Shown here: positions 1 to 9,499 of the stretch, piece by piece
How the letters are laid out: every line of letters begins with the position of its first letter
Position numbering within the stretch: position 1 is the first letter of the stretch
Source of the DNA: Saccharothrix espanaensis DSM 44229
Lineage (GTDB): Bacteria; Actinomycetota; Actinomycetes; Mycobacteriales; Pseudonocardiaceae
DNA: 64,000 bases
Reading direction: 5' to 3'
Assembly (NCBI RefSeq): GCF_000328705.1
Contig: NC_019673.1
Span: 1,736,001 to 1,800,000 of the forward strand
Program-made: the position numbers and the translations under genes
The notes under the pieces: generated by a model
What the model was told of the DNA's origin: nothing
The model's input: only the letters and a program-made list of their open reading frames with translations
The model's database searches: none

Positions 1-2
1 AG

Positions 3-137
3 ATGGTGGCCAGGGACCACGTGCTGTCCGCTCTCGGCGGGCGCACCCCCGACCAGGCGCTGGAGGCGGGCCTGCCGCCCAAGGCGATCTGGCTGGCCGT
101 GTGCGAGGCGTTCGACGTGCCGGAACACCGGCGGTGA
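3..137 (+). CDS. DUF3046 family protein (partial, 3' end)
   Basis: The C-terminal 44 residues of a small protein are present; the 5' end lies outside the window. The readable peptide contains the stretch RDHVLSALGGRTPDQAL and ends PEHRR before TGA. This matches the C-terminus of DUF3046 proteins, which are usually about 60-70 residues and sit immediately upstream of recA in actinobacteria. Its biochemical role is unknown. The gene ends 172 nt before recA, and the recA SOS box lies in between. A full DUF3046 would begin about 60 nt before the window. Confidence 0.8.
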   Translation: MVARDHVLSALGGRTPDQALEAGLPPKAIWLAVCEAFDVPEHRR

Positions 138-158
138 CCGGGCGTGTCGGCCAGGCGG

Positions 159-181
159 TCGAACACCTGTTCGGCTATAGT
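159..181 (+). promoter_or_regulatory. SOS box and -10 element of recA
   Basis: TCGAACACCTGTTCGG at 159-174 matches the actinobacterial LexA operator TCGAAC-N4-GTTCGA with one mismatch, in the last base. A TATAGT -10-like hexamer follows at 176-181, so LexA bound here would cover the promoter. The predicted transcript would have a leader of about 120 nt before the recA start. Confidence 0.85.
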
Positions 182-309
182 CCGCAGCACGTCCGGGTGA
201 CACGACCCCGCTGGTGACCCGGTCCCCGCCGAGAAATGTCGTACCCCGCCCGTAACGTCGGCCCCGACATCGCTCAGCGACCCAGAAGACAAACCGAGGT
301 GGACTCCAG

Positions 310-1350
310 ATGGCACAGGCACCCGACCGGGACAAGGCCCTCGAACTGGCCCTGGCCCAGATCGACAAGCAGTTCGGCAAGGGCTCGGTCATGCGGCTCG
401 GCGAGGACGGCCGCGCTCCGATCGAGGTGATCCCGACCGGCGCGATCGCGCTCGACGTCGCGCTCGGCATCGGCGGGCTGCCGCGTGGCCGCGTGGTGGA
501 GATCTACGGCCCGGAATCGTCCGGTAAGACGACCGTCGCGCTGCACGCCGTGGCCAACGCCCAGCGCAACGGCGGCATCGCCGCGTTCATCGACGCGGAG
601 CACGCGCTCGACCCGGACTACGCCCGCAAGCTCGGCGTCGACACCGACGCGCTGCTGGTGTCCCAGCCGGACACCGGCGAGCAGGCGCTGGAGATCGCGG
701 ACATGCTGATCCGCTCCGGCGCGCTGGACATCCTGGTGATCGACTCGGTGGCCGCGCTGGTGCCCCGGGCCGAGATCGAGGGCGAGATGGGCGACAACCA
801 CGTCGGCCTCCAGGCGCGACTGATGAGCCAGGCGCTGCGCAAGATCACCGGCGCGCTGAGCTCGTCCGGCACCACCGCGATCTTCATCAACCAGCTGCGC
901 GAGAAGATCGGCGTGATGTTCGGCTCCCCGGAGACCACGACCGGCGGCAAGGCGCTGAAGTTCTACGCCTCGGTGCGCCTGGACGTGCGCCGCATCGAGA
1001 CGCTGAAGGACGGCGGCGAGCCGGTCGGCAACCGGACCCGCGTCAAGGTCGTGAAGAACAAGGTCGCCCCGCCGTTCAAGCAGGCCGAGTTCGACATCCT
1101 CTACGGCCTGGGCATCAGCCGTGAGGGCTCGCTCATCGACATGGGTGTCGACCAGGCGATCCTGCGCAAGTCCGGTGCCTGGTACACCTACGAGGGCGAC
1201 CAGCTCGGGCAGGGCAAGGAGAACGCCCGCAAGTTCCTGCGCGACAACCCGGACGTGGCGAACGAGATCGAGAAGCGGATCAAGGACAAGCTCGGCATCG
1301 GCGCGACCCTCGACGCCGACGACAGCGCGCCGGCGCCGGTCGACTTCTAG
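310..1350 (+). CDS. recA: Recombinase RecA
   Basis: RecA forms ATP-dependent filaments on single-stranded DNA, catalyses strand exchange and stimulates LexA self-cleavage. The 346-residue product has the normal length. Visible motifs include the Walker A loop GPESSGKT near residue 67, the Walker B strand [12 protein letters not shown] near residue 138, the loop-2 region [23 protein letters not shown], split by the GG turn, and an acidic C-terminus (DADDSAP). There is no intein, unlike the recA of some mycobacteria. ATG at 310 is preceded by a purine-rich GAGGTGGA. An SOS box at 159-174 shows LexA control. recX starts 2 nt after the stop, so the two genes are very probably co-transcribed. Confidence 0.98.
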   Translation: MAQAPDRDKALELALAQIDKQFGKGSVMRLGEDGRAPIEVIPTGAIALDVALGIGGLPRGRVVEIYGPESSGKTTVALHAVANAQRNGGIAAFIDAEHALDPDYARKLGVDTDALLVSQPDTGEQALEIADMLIRSGALDILVIDSVAALVPRAEIEGEMGDNHVGLQARLMSQALRKITGALSSSGTTAIFINQLREKIGVMFGSPETTTGGKALKFYASVRLDVRRIETLKDGGEPVGNRTRVKVVKNKVAPPFKQAEFDILYGLGISREGSLIDMGVDQAILRKSGAWYTYEGDQLGQGKENARKFLRDNPDVANEIEKRIKDKLGIGATLDADDSAPAPVDF

Positions 1351-1352
1351 CG

Positions 1353-2867
1353 GTGGCGGGGCAAGGCGGCCGTGGTCGCGGGACCTCTCGCGACCTCTCG
1401 GCCGACTCGTCTCCGACCCCGCTCGGCTCGACGGCTCCCGGCCCGACGGCTCCGGGCTCGACGGCTCCGGGTCCTGCGGTGACTCCCGGTTCCGCGGTTC
1501 CCGATCCGGTGGTGGCTTCCGGCTCGGCTGTTCCTGGTCCGGGGGTTCTTGGTTCGACGTCCGCCGATCCGTTTGGGGCGGCGAAGGGTGGTGTGGCGCC
1601 GGTGGCTTCGGCCGGTGCCGGGAACGGTGTGGCGGGGCCGGCGGTGTCGGCTGGTGCCCGGGGTGATGCGGAGGTGCCGCCTGTGTCGGCGGATGCGTGG
1701 GCCGATGCGGCGCAGCCGGTGGGATCGGGCGATGCCTGGAACGACGCGAAACGACTCGCGGTGCCGAGCGGCGGCGGGGTGCCGGCTTCGAGCGATGCCT
1801 GGGACGACGTGGTGAGTTCGGAGTCGGTGCGTGCCGATGCCGTGCGAGCCGATGCCATGCGAGCCGATGGGGTGAGCGCCGGGTCGGGCGAGGTCGAGTC
1901 GGGACATGTCGATCCGTTCGACGCGTGGGGGCAGCGTCGGGGTGCGTCCGGCGAAGCTGTGCCGTTCGCGCCTCCGGGCGGGGCGGTCGAAGACTCGGAT
2001 GACCCGTTCGAGGAGTTGGGGCGGCGGCGGAACGCGTCGGGGGAAGCCTTGCGCGCACCGGCGGGAGCCGTGCGGGTCGAGCGTCCGGCTGACGATCCGT
2101 TCGACGCGCCTGCGCGCACGCGCGAAACTCCCGCGCGGGAACGTCCTGGGAGTGCGGCTTCGGCCGGGCCCGGTGCCTTCGAGCCCGGTGCCTTCGCGGG
2201 TGGAGCCGAGGATGACGGCGCGGCCGAGTCCGCGAGCGCGTTCGGGGCCGCGTCGAAGAGGGCTTCCGGTGGCGGTTCCCGGGGGCGGTCCGGTCGTGGG
2301 CGGACGTCGGGGCGTCGAGGGGCGAAAGAAGTCGACCCGGACGCGGAGGCCGCGCCGGTCGACCCGGTGAAGGAGCAGCGCAAGGCCACCGACATCTGCT
2401 ACGCGCTGTTGACGGCTCGGGCCCGTACTCGGGTGGAACTCAAGGAAGCCTTGCTGCGCAAGGGCATCCGCGAGGAGACCGCCGAGGTGGTGCTCGGCAA
2501 GTTCGACCGCGCGGGCCTGATCGACGACGCGGCGTTCGCCGAGGTCTGGGTCCGGTCCCGGCACGCCTACCAGGGGCTGGGGCGTCGGGCGCTGGCCCGG
2601 GAGTTGCGGCAGAAGGGCGTGGCCGACGAGGTGGCCGCCGAAGCCGTGGCGGCCGTGGACGACGAGGCCGAGCAGGAGCGGGCGCGGGAGTTGGTGCGCA
2701 AGAAGCTCCGGTCGATGTCCGGGGTGGACGACCAGGCCAAGATCCGACGGCTGGTGGGTGCGTTGGCGCGCAAGGGGTATGCCGAGGGCATGGCGTACCG
2801 GGTGGTGCGCGAGGAACTGCGGGCGGCGGAAGTCGAGTCGCCGCTGGACGACTTCCTGCCGGACTAG
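1353..2867 (+). CDS. recX: Regulatory protein RecX with a long disordered N-terminal extension
   Basis: RecX binds inside RecA filaments and modulates their extension. The RecX three-helix repeats occupy only about residues 335-500, for example DICYALLTARARTRVEL, GLIDDAAFAEVWVRSR and GYAEGMAYRVVREEL. The preceding 330 residues are low-complexity Gly/Ala/Pro/Ser/Asp-rich sequence with recurring short motifs. DPF occurs near residues 72, 187, 217 and 248, two of them followed by RR-x2-SGEA, and DAW-x-D occurs near 113, 126 and 147. Typical RecX proteins are 150-270 residues, so this one is about twice normal size. The frame stays open throughout and starts at GTG 2 nt after recA, which supports real translation. 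An internal start near the conserved domain cannot be excluded. Confidence 0.88.
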   Translation: MAGQGGRGRGTSRDLSADSSPTPLGSTAPGPTAPGSTAPGPAVTPGSAVPDPVVASGSAVPGPGVLGSTSADPFGAAKGGVAPVASAGAGNGVAGPAVSAGARGDAEVPPVSADAWADAAQPVGSGDAWNDAKRLAVPSGGGVPASSDAWDDVVSSESVRADAVRADAMRADGVSAGSGEVESGHVDPFDAWGQRRGASGEAVPFAPPGGAVEDSDDPFEELGRRRNASGEALRAPAGAVRVERPADDPFDAPARTRETPARERPGSAASAGPGAFEPGAFAGGAEDDGAAESASAFGAASKRASGGGSRGRSGRGRTSGRRGAKEVDPDAEAAPVDPVKEQRKATDICYALLTARARTRVELKEALLRKGIREETAEVVLGKFDRAGLIDDAAFAEVWVRSRHAYQGLGRRALARELRQKGVADEVAAEAVAAVDDEAEQERARELVRKKLRSMSGVDDQAKIRRLVGALARKGYAEGMAYRVVREELRAAEVESPLDDFLPD

Positions 2868-2920
2868 CGCGGCTCCCGGTAGAGCGCCGGCTATCTTGTC
2901 CGGGAACGGAGGGGGTGCCG

Positions 2921-3562
2921 GTGACGAACGCCGTGAAGCACGTGGTCTGGGACTGGAACGGCACGCTGCTGGACGACGCGCACGCCATGCTCGGCGCGGT
3001 GAACCGGGTGTGCCTGCACTACGGCCGGGCCGCCGTGGAACTGGACGAGTGGCGGGCGATGTTCAGCCGGCCGCTGCCCGCCTGCTACGAGCGCCTGCTG
3101 GGGCGGGCGCTGTCGGTGGACGACTGGGCGCACATCGACCTGCTCTACCACGACGAGTACCGCACCCTGCTGGACACGTGCGGCCTGGCAACCGGCGTCC
3201 CGGACCTGCTGCGCGGGTGGGCGGGTACGCAGTCGCTGCTGTCCATGTGGTTCCACGACGAACTCGTCCCGCTGGTCGCCGAGCACGGGCTGACCGGGCT
3301 GTTCACCCGGGTCGACGGTCTGCTCCGGGACACCGGCGGCGGGTCGAAGGCCGGGCACCTGGCCGACCACCTCGCCCGGCTGGCACTCGACCCGGCCGAC
3401 GTCGTGCTGATCGGTGACGTGGTGGACGACGCGGAAGCGGCCCGGCACGTCGGCGCGCGGGCCGTCCTGGTCACCACGGGCATGGGCGACCGCCCACGGC
3501 TGGAGGCGACCGGTGTCCCGGTGGTCGACTCGATCCCGGAAGCCCTGGCCCTGCTCGCCTGA
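2921..3562 (+). CDS. HAD superfamily hydrolase (phosphatase-like)
   Basis: This is a Haloacid-dehalogenase-type phosphohydrolase of about 213 residues, probably cytosolic. Motif I is DWNGTLLDD near residue 10, with the nucleophile Asp and the acid/base Asp replaced by Asn. Motif IV is VLIGDVVDDAEAARHVGARA near the C-terminus, and a conserved Lys precedes it (GGGSKAGHLADHLA). The DxN form of motif I is seen in some HAD phosphatases of actinobacteria; the substrate is unknown. GTG at 2921 is chosen because GGAGGGGG lies 6-8 nt upstream; GTG at 2915 overlaps that ribosome-binding site. It is transcribed with recA-recX but separated by 53 nt. A perfect palindrome follows the stop. Confidence 0.85.
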   Translation: MTNAVKHVVWDWNGTLLDDAHAMLGAVNRVCLHYGRAAVELDEWRAMFSRPLPACYERLLGRALSVDDWAHIDLLYHDEYRTLLDTCGLATGVPDLLRGWAGTQSLLSMWFHDELVPLVAEHGLTGLFTRVDGLLRDTGGGSKAGHLADHLARLALDPADVVLIGDVVDDAEAARHVGARAVLVTTGMGDRPRLEATGVPVVDSIPEALALLA

Positions 3563-3577
3563 CCACCCCTGAGCCGG

Positions 3578-3609
3578 GTCCTGGCGCGAGGCGCGCCTCG
3601 CGCCAGGAC
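3578..3609. terminator. Perfect 32-bp palindrome between convergent genes
   Basis: GTCCTGGCGCGAGGCG is followed directly by its exact reverse complement, giving a 32-bp uninterrupted palindrome between the HAD gene (+) and eda (-). It can fold into the same hairpin in both transcripts, as expected of a bidirectional terminator. No U-tract follows, which is common in high-GC actinobacteria. Confidence 0.75.
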
Positions 3610-3616
3610 GCGGGGG

Positions 3617-4233
3617 TCAGAGTGCGGACGCGGCCTTGGCGAGGGCTTCGATCCGGTCGAAGTCGCCGGCGGCCAGCGCGTCCTTCGGCGTCAGCCACGA
3701 CCCGCCGACGCAGCCCACGTTCGGCAGCGCCAGGTAGCGGGGCGCGCTGTCCACCGTGATGCCGCCGGTCGGGCAGAAGCGCAGGCCGGGCAGCGGACCG
3801 CCGACCGACTTCAGGTGGTCCACGCCGCCCGCCGCCTCGGCCGGGAAGAACTTCAGCGCCGTCAGGCCGCGTTCGGCCAGCCGCATCGCCTCGGACACCG
3901 TCGCCGCGCCCGGCAGGAACGGCAGCCCGGTGTCCTCGACCGCGTTCAGCACCCGGTCCGTCGACCCGGGCGTGACCAGGAACGACGCACCGGCCTTGGC
4001 GGCCTGCTCGGCGTGCTCCGGCGCGGTCACGGTGCCCGCGCCCAGCACGATCTCGGGCACCTCGGCGGCGATCCGCTCGATCGCGGCCAAGGCGGCCGGC
4101 GTGCGCAGGGTCAACTCGATGACGCGGATGCCCCCGCGCAGCAGCGCCCGCGCCAGCGGCACGGCCTGCTCGGCGTCGTCCAGCACGACGACCGGGACGA
4201 CGGGGGACAGGTCCAGCAGATCCGCGCTGGTGG

Positions 4234-4237
<4 letters not shown>
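3617..4237 (-). CDS. eda: 2-dehydro-3-deoxy-phosphogluconate (KDPG) aldolase
   Basis: Eda cleaves KDPG to pyruvate and glyceraldehyde-3-phosphate, the last committed step of the Entner-Doudoroff pathway. The 206-residue protein has the usual length. It shows the catalytic Glu in [10 protein letters not shown], the phosphate-binding GAGTV and CPTGGI loops, and the Schiff-base Lys in [12 protein letters not shown]. It starts at GTG 4237 and overlaps the edd stop by 4 nt (GTGA), which indicates translational coupling. The two genes form a complete edd-eda unit; no zwf or pgl gene is present nearby. Confidence 0.93.
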
Positions 4238-6099
<1,862 letters not shown>

Positions 6100-6175
6100 G
6101 GTTCGCTGTCTCCGGTGGTGATCACGGGCCGTGGTGGGCCCGGTGGGACGACAGCGCTGGCGTCGCACGGACGGA

Positions 6176-6201
6176 CGTGACAGCACCCACACTATGTCAC
6201 G
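6176..6201. promoter_or_regulatory. Candidate operator: CGTGACA inverted repeat
   Basis: CGTGACA at 6176-6182 is repeated as TGTCACG at 6195-6201, giving 7-bp perfect arms with a 12-bp spacer. The site is about 75 bp upstream of the edd start and on the other side of it lies the divergent small gene. No regulator gene is adjacent, so the cognate factor is unknown. Confidence 0.45.
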
Positions 6202-6251
6202 ACGCCTGATCGCCACAAAAACGATTCAGACACTGAGACACGACGCGGTGA

Positions 6252-6271
6252 CCTGTGGTGCTTGTCACAGG
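6252..6271. promoter_or_regulatory. Candidate operator: CCTGTG inverted repeat
   Basis: CCTGTG at 6252-6257 and CACAGG at 6266-6271 form a perfect 6-bp dyad with an 8-bp spacer, in the divergent region between edd and the 96-residue gene. It could serve either gene. Short arms make this weaker than the neighbouring CGTGACA dyad. Confidence 0.35.
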
Positions 6272-6320
6272 GCCTCCGAACGGGCAGAGTCGGCACCCGG
6301 ACCCCAAGGGAGGTGCTGCC

Positions 6321-6611
6321 ATGACGTCCTCGGAGATCGTGGAGCTGCGTCGGGCCCTCGGCCAGCTTCGCCATTGCGTCGGCTCCCTGCGCACGCGCTA
6401 CGGCGACGTGGCCGCGGTGCAACGGCTGGCGAACGACGTCGAGCGGATGGACATCGACGCGACCGAGCTCATCGACCTGGACAGCACACCCCGACAACGC
6501 GAGGCGCCCAGGGTGGAGCGTGAAGTGGTCGTCGTGCCCGACACGCCCTACGACCCGAAGCTCTGGCACGACGCCGACGACGAGGGTCTCGGCGGATACC
6601 GCCACACCTGA
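6321..6611 (+). CDS. Conserved hypothetical small protein, 96 aa
   Basis: I do not recognise a named domain. The product begins MTSSEIVELRRALGQLRHCV and is predicted to be helical in its first 60 residues (heptad-like Leu/Val pattern, RYGDVAAVQRLANDVERM). The second half is acidic and polar, ending with DPKLWHDADDEGLGGYRHT. There is no signal peptide or membrane segment, so it is probably cytosolic. ATG at 6321 has a good GGGAGG ribosome-binding site 7 nt upstream, and a strong terminator follows the stop. It stands alone, divergent from edd. Confidence 0.75.
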   Translation: MTSSEIVELRRALGQLRHCVGSLRTRYGDVAAVQRLANDVERMDIDATELIDLDSTPRQREAPRVEREVVVVPDTPYDPKLWHDADDEGLGGYRHT

Positions 6612-6622
6612 ACGACCGCAGG

Positions 6623-6659
6623 CCGGCCCCCGCGACACCACGCGGGGGCCGGTTTCGGT
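6623..6659 (+). terminator. Intrinsic terminator after the 96-aa gene
   Basis: CCGGCCCCCGCG at 6623-6634 and CGCGGGGGCCGG at 6641-6652 form a 12-bp perfect stem with a 6-nt loop. A T-rich tail, TTTCGGTTTT, follows directly. Confidence 0.85.
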
Positions 6660-6698
6660 TTTCCGGAGCCCCGTCCCCCGGGAGGGGCTCCACCGATT

Positions 6699-6748
6699 CG
6701 ACCCGAGCTCCACCGGATCGGTCCGACCCGAGCTCGACCGGACCGGTC
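6699..6748. repeat. 25-bp tandem direct repeat upstream of sdhC
   Basis: Two adjacent 25-bp copies start at 6699 and 6724, each beginning CGACCCGAGCTC and ending CCGG-(A/T or A/C)-CGGTC. They differ at two positions. A third partial unit (CGACCG) follows. The block ends 40 bp before the sdhC start, so it lies where promoter or operator elements would be expected. Confidence 0.6.
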
Positions 6749-6788
6749 CGACCGTCCCCACCACAACGAAGTGGAACCGAGGTGAGGT

Positions 6789-7550
6789 ATGAGGGCGCAG
6801 ATCGCCCAGCGCACGTTGCGCACTGACCGGTGGTGGCTACCGCCCCTGGTCACCGTCGCGGGTCTGCTGCTGATCTCGATCTACGCGGCGGTGCGCACCT
6901 TCATGGGCGACTACTACTGGGTCGACGAGTACCGGTACCTGACGCCCATGTACTCGCCCTGCCTGAGCCAGGAGTGCGTGGAAGCGGCGGCGCACTTCGG
7001 ACGCCCGCTGCCGGAGCTGCCGGGGTTCCTGACACCCCCGGTGGTGATCATCCCGTTCCTGCTGGGCTTCCGGGTGACCTGCTACTACTACCGCAAGGCG
7101 TACTACCGCGCGGCGTGGCTGTCCCCGCCCGCGTGCGCGGTCGCCGAGCCGCACGCCAAGTACACCGGTGAGACCCGGTTCCCGTTGATCGCGCAGAACC
7201 TGCACCGCTACTTCTTCTACGCGGCGTCGATCCTGCTGCTGATCAACATCTACGACGCGATCTACTCGCTGACCACCGGTCTCGGCCTGGGCAACATCGT
7301 GTTGCTGGTGAACGTCGGCCTGCTCGGCGCGTACACCCTGTCCTGCCACTCGTGCCGGCACATCGCCGGCGGGCGGCTCAAGCACTTCTCGAAGCACCCC
7401 GTGCGGTACTGGATGTGGACGCGGATCTCCAAGCTGAACGCCCGCCACATGCAGTTGGCGTGGGCGTCGCTGATCTTCGTCTGCGTCACCGACTTCTACG
7501 TCGCGCTGGTCTCCTCCGGGACGATCGCCGACCTCCGGATCATCAACTGA
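6789..7550 (+). CDS. sdhC: Succinate dehydrogenase membrane anchor (type F, Sdh1-like SdhC)
   Basis: This integral membrane subunit passes electrons from SdhB to menaquinone. The 253-residue protein has five hydrophobic helices, near residues 16-38, 80-100, 138-158, 165-185 and 218-240. It has a single chain rather than separate SdhC and SdhD. Order sdhC-sdhA-sdhB and the sequence type match mycobacterial Rv0249c-Rv0247c and M. smegmatis Sdh1. The Sdh1 anchor is reported to hold a membrane-embedded Rieske-type [2Fe-2S] cluster with Cys and His ligands. Candidate ligands here are the SCHSCRH motif near residue 185 and Cys near residue 97 in RVTCYYYRKAYYR; which residues bind the cluster is inferred. 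ATG 6789 follows GAGGTA. Confidence 0.85.
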   Translation: MRAQIAQRTLRTDRWWLPPLVTVAGLLLISIYAAVRTFMGDYYWVDEYRYLTPMYSPCLSQECVEAAAHFGRPLPELPGFLTPPVVIIPFLLGFRVTCYYYRKAYYRAAWLSPPACAVAEPHAKYTGETRFPLIAQNLHRYFFYAASILLLINIYDAIYSLTTGLGLGNIVLLVNVGLLGAYTLSCHSCRHIAGGRLKHFSKHPVRYWMWTRISKLNARHMQLAWASLIFVCVTDFYVALVSSGTIADLRIIN

Positions 7551-7560
7551 GGAGCTGGTT

Positions 7561-9498
7561 TTGCCCGAGGTGGAACGGCATTCGTTCGACGTGCTGGTGA
7601 TCGGCGCCGGTGGCGCGGGCCTGCGTGCGGCGATCGAGGCCAGGGAACACGGGATGCGCACGGCGGTGCTGTGCAAGTCGTTGTTCGGCAAGGCGCACAC
7701 GGTGATGGCCGAGGGCGGTATCGCCGCGGCCATGGGCAACGTCAACTCCAACGACAACTGGCAGGTGCACTTCCGCGACACCATGCGCGGCGGGAAGTTC
7801 CTGAACAACTGGCGGATGGCGGAGTTGCACGCGCGCGAGGCCCCGGACCGGGTGTGGGAGCTGGAGACCTACGGCGCGCTGTTCGACCGCACCAAGGACG
7901 GTCGGATCAGCCAGCGCAACTTCGGCGGCCACGAGTACCCGAGGCTGGCGCACGTCGGCGACCGCACCGGTCTGGAGCTGATCCGCTCGTTGCAGCAGAA
8001 AGTCGTTTCGCTGCAACAGGACGACCACGCGGCGACCGGGGACTACGAGTCGCGGCTCAAGGTCTTCCAGGAGTTCACCGTCACCGACCTGGTGCAGGAG
8101 AACGGGAAGATCGCCGGCGCGTTCGGCTACTGGCGCGAGTCCGGGCGGTTCGTGCTGTTCGAGGCGCCCGCGGTGGTGCTGGCGACCGGCGGTATCGGCA
8201 AGTCGTTCAAGGTGACCTCGAACTCCTGGGAGTACACCGGCGACGGGCACGCGCTCGCCCTGCGGGCCGGCGCGTCGCTGATCAACATGGAGTTCATCCA
8301 GTTCCACCCGACCGGCATGGTGTGGCCGCCGTCGGTGAAGGGGATCCTGGTCACCGAGTCGGTGCGCGGCGACGGCGGCGTGCTGCGCAACTCGGACGGC
8401 AAGCGGTTCATGTTCGACTACATCCCCGAGGTGTTCAAGGACAAGTACGCCGACAACGAGGACGAGGCGGACCGCTGGTACGCCGACCCGGACAACAACC
8501 GCCGCCCACCGGAGCTGCTGCCGCGCGACGAGGTGGCGCGCGCCATCAACTCGGAGGTCAAGGCGGGCCGGGGCTCCGAGCACGGCGGCGTGTTCCTCGA
8601 CGTGTCGACCCGGCTGCCCGCCGAGGAGATCACCCGGCGGCTGCCGTCGATGCACCACCAGTTCAAGGAACTGGCCGACGTCGACATCACCGCGCAGCCC
8701 ATGGAGGTCGGGCCGACCTGCCACTACGTGATGGGCGGGGTGCAGGTCGAACCAGACACCGGCGCGTCGTCCGTGCCGGGCCTGTTCGCGGCGGGCGAGG
8801 TGTCCGGCGGGATGCACGGCTCCAACCGGCTCGGCGGCAACTCGCTGTCCGACCTGCTGGTGTTCGGCCGCCGCGCGGGCGAGGGCGCGGCGACCTACGT
8901 GTCCGGGCTGACCGAGCGCCCGGTGTGCTCCGACGACGCCATCGCCGAGGCGCAACGCGTCGCCGTGGAACCGTTCTCGCGTGACGGCGGGGAGAACCCG
9001 TACACGCTGCACATGGAGTTGCAGCAGGCGATGAACGACCTGGTCGGCATCATCCGGAAGGCCGAGGAGATGGACCAGGCGTTGAAGCGCCTGGACGACC
9101 TGAAGGAACGCGCGCTCGCGCTGACGGTGGAAGGCCACCGCCAGTTCAACCCCGGTTGGCACCTGGCGCTGGACCTGCGCAACATGTTGCTGGTCAGCGA
9201 ATGCGTGGCACGGGCGGCGCTGCTGCGTACCGAGTCGCGCGGCGGCCACACCCGCGACGACTACCCGGGGATGGATCCGGACTGGCGGCGGAAGCTGTTG
9301 GTGTGCCGGGTTTCGGGCCCTGGATCCGGCTCTGGATCCGGCTCTGGATCGGGTCTCGGTTCGGGATCTGGTTCGGGCTCGGGCTCGGAGGTGACGGTCG
9401 TGGAGGAGGCGCAGATCCCGATCCGACCGGACCTGCTGGCGCTGTTCGAGGCCGGCGAGCTGCAGAAGTACCTGACCGCCGACGAACTGGAGGGCTGA
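7561..9498 (+). CDS. sdhA: Succinate dehydrogenase flavoprotein subunit
   Basis: SdhA oxidises succinate to fumarate with covalently bound FAD. It has the Rossmann motif VLVIGAGGAGLRAA near residue 11 and the FAD-linking His46 in GKAHTVMAEGG. Substrate-site motifs are GDGHALALRAGA with EFIQFHPTG, RGDGGVL, HYVMGG, and SNRLGGNSLSDLLVFG. The likely start is TTG 7561, with GGAG 6 nt upstream and 10 nt after sdhC. An unusual feature is a Gly-Ser tract (about residues 584-608, DNA 9310-9390) inserted in the C-terminal domain before EVTVVEEAQIPIRPDLL. It reads as a flexible linker and does not disrupt the frame. The gene is co-transcribed with sdhC and sdhB. Confidence 0.95.
   Translation: MPEVERHSFDVLVIGAGGAGLRAAIEAREHGMRTAVLCKSLFGKAHTVMAEGGIAAAMGNVNSNDNWQVHFRDTMRGGKFLNNWRMAELHAREAPDRVWELETYGALFDRTKDGRISQRNFGGHEYPRLAHVGDRTGLELIRSLQQKVVSLQQDDHAATGDYESRLKVFQEFTVTDLVQENGKIAGAFGYWRESGRFVLFEAPAVVLATGGIGKSFKVTSNSWEYTGDGHALALRAGASLINMEFIQFHPTGMVWPPSVKGILVTESVRGDGGVLRNSDGKRFMFDYIPEVFKDKYADNEDEADRWYADPDNNRRPPELLPRDEVARAINSEVKAGRGSEHGGVFLDVSTRLPAEEITRRLPSMHHQFKELADVDITAQPMEVGPTCHYVMGGVQVEPDTGASSVPGLFAAGEVSGGMHGSNRLGGNSLSDLLVFGRRAGEGAATYVSGLTERPVCSDDAIAEAQRVAVEPFSRDGGENPYTLHMELQQAMNDLVGIIRKAEEMDQALKRLDDLKERALALTVEGHRQFNPGWHLALDLRNMLLVSECVARAALLRTESRGGHTRDDYPGMDPDWRRKLLVCRVSGPGSGSGSGSGSGLGSGSGSGSGSEVTVVEEAQIPIRPDLLALFEAGELQKYLTADELEG
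9319..9388 (+). repeat. Gly-Ser coding minisatellite inside sdhA
   Basis: Repeated hexamers of the form GGATCC/GGCTCT/GGATCG/GGTTCG encode about 11 consecutive Gly-Ser pairs, interrupted once by Gly-Leu. Copies differ mainly at third positions, which indicates expansion followed by drift. The length is a multiple of three, so the reading frame is kept. Confidence 0.8.
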
Positions 9499-9499
9499 C

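Noticed and set aside
274..2058. Long minus-strand open frame antisense to recA-recX
   Set aside because: Arg/Pro/His-rich composition typical of antisense frames in high-GC DNA. It overlaps recA fully and has no recognisable domain.
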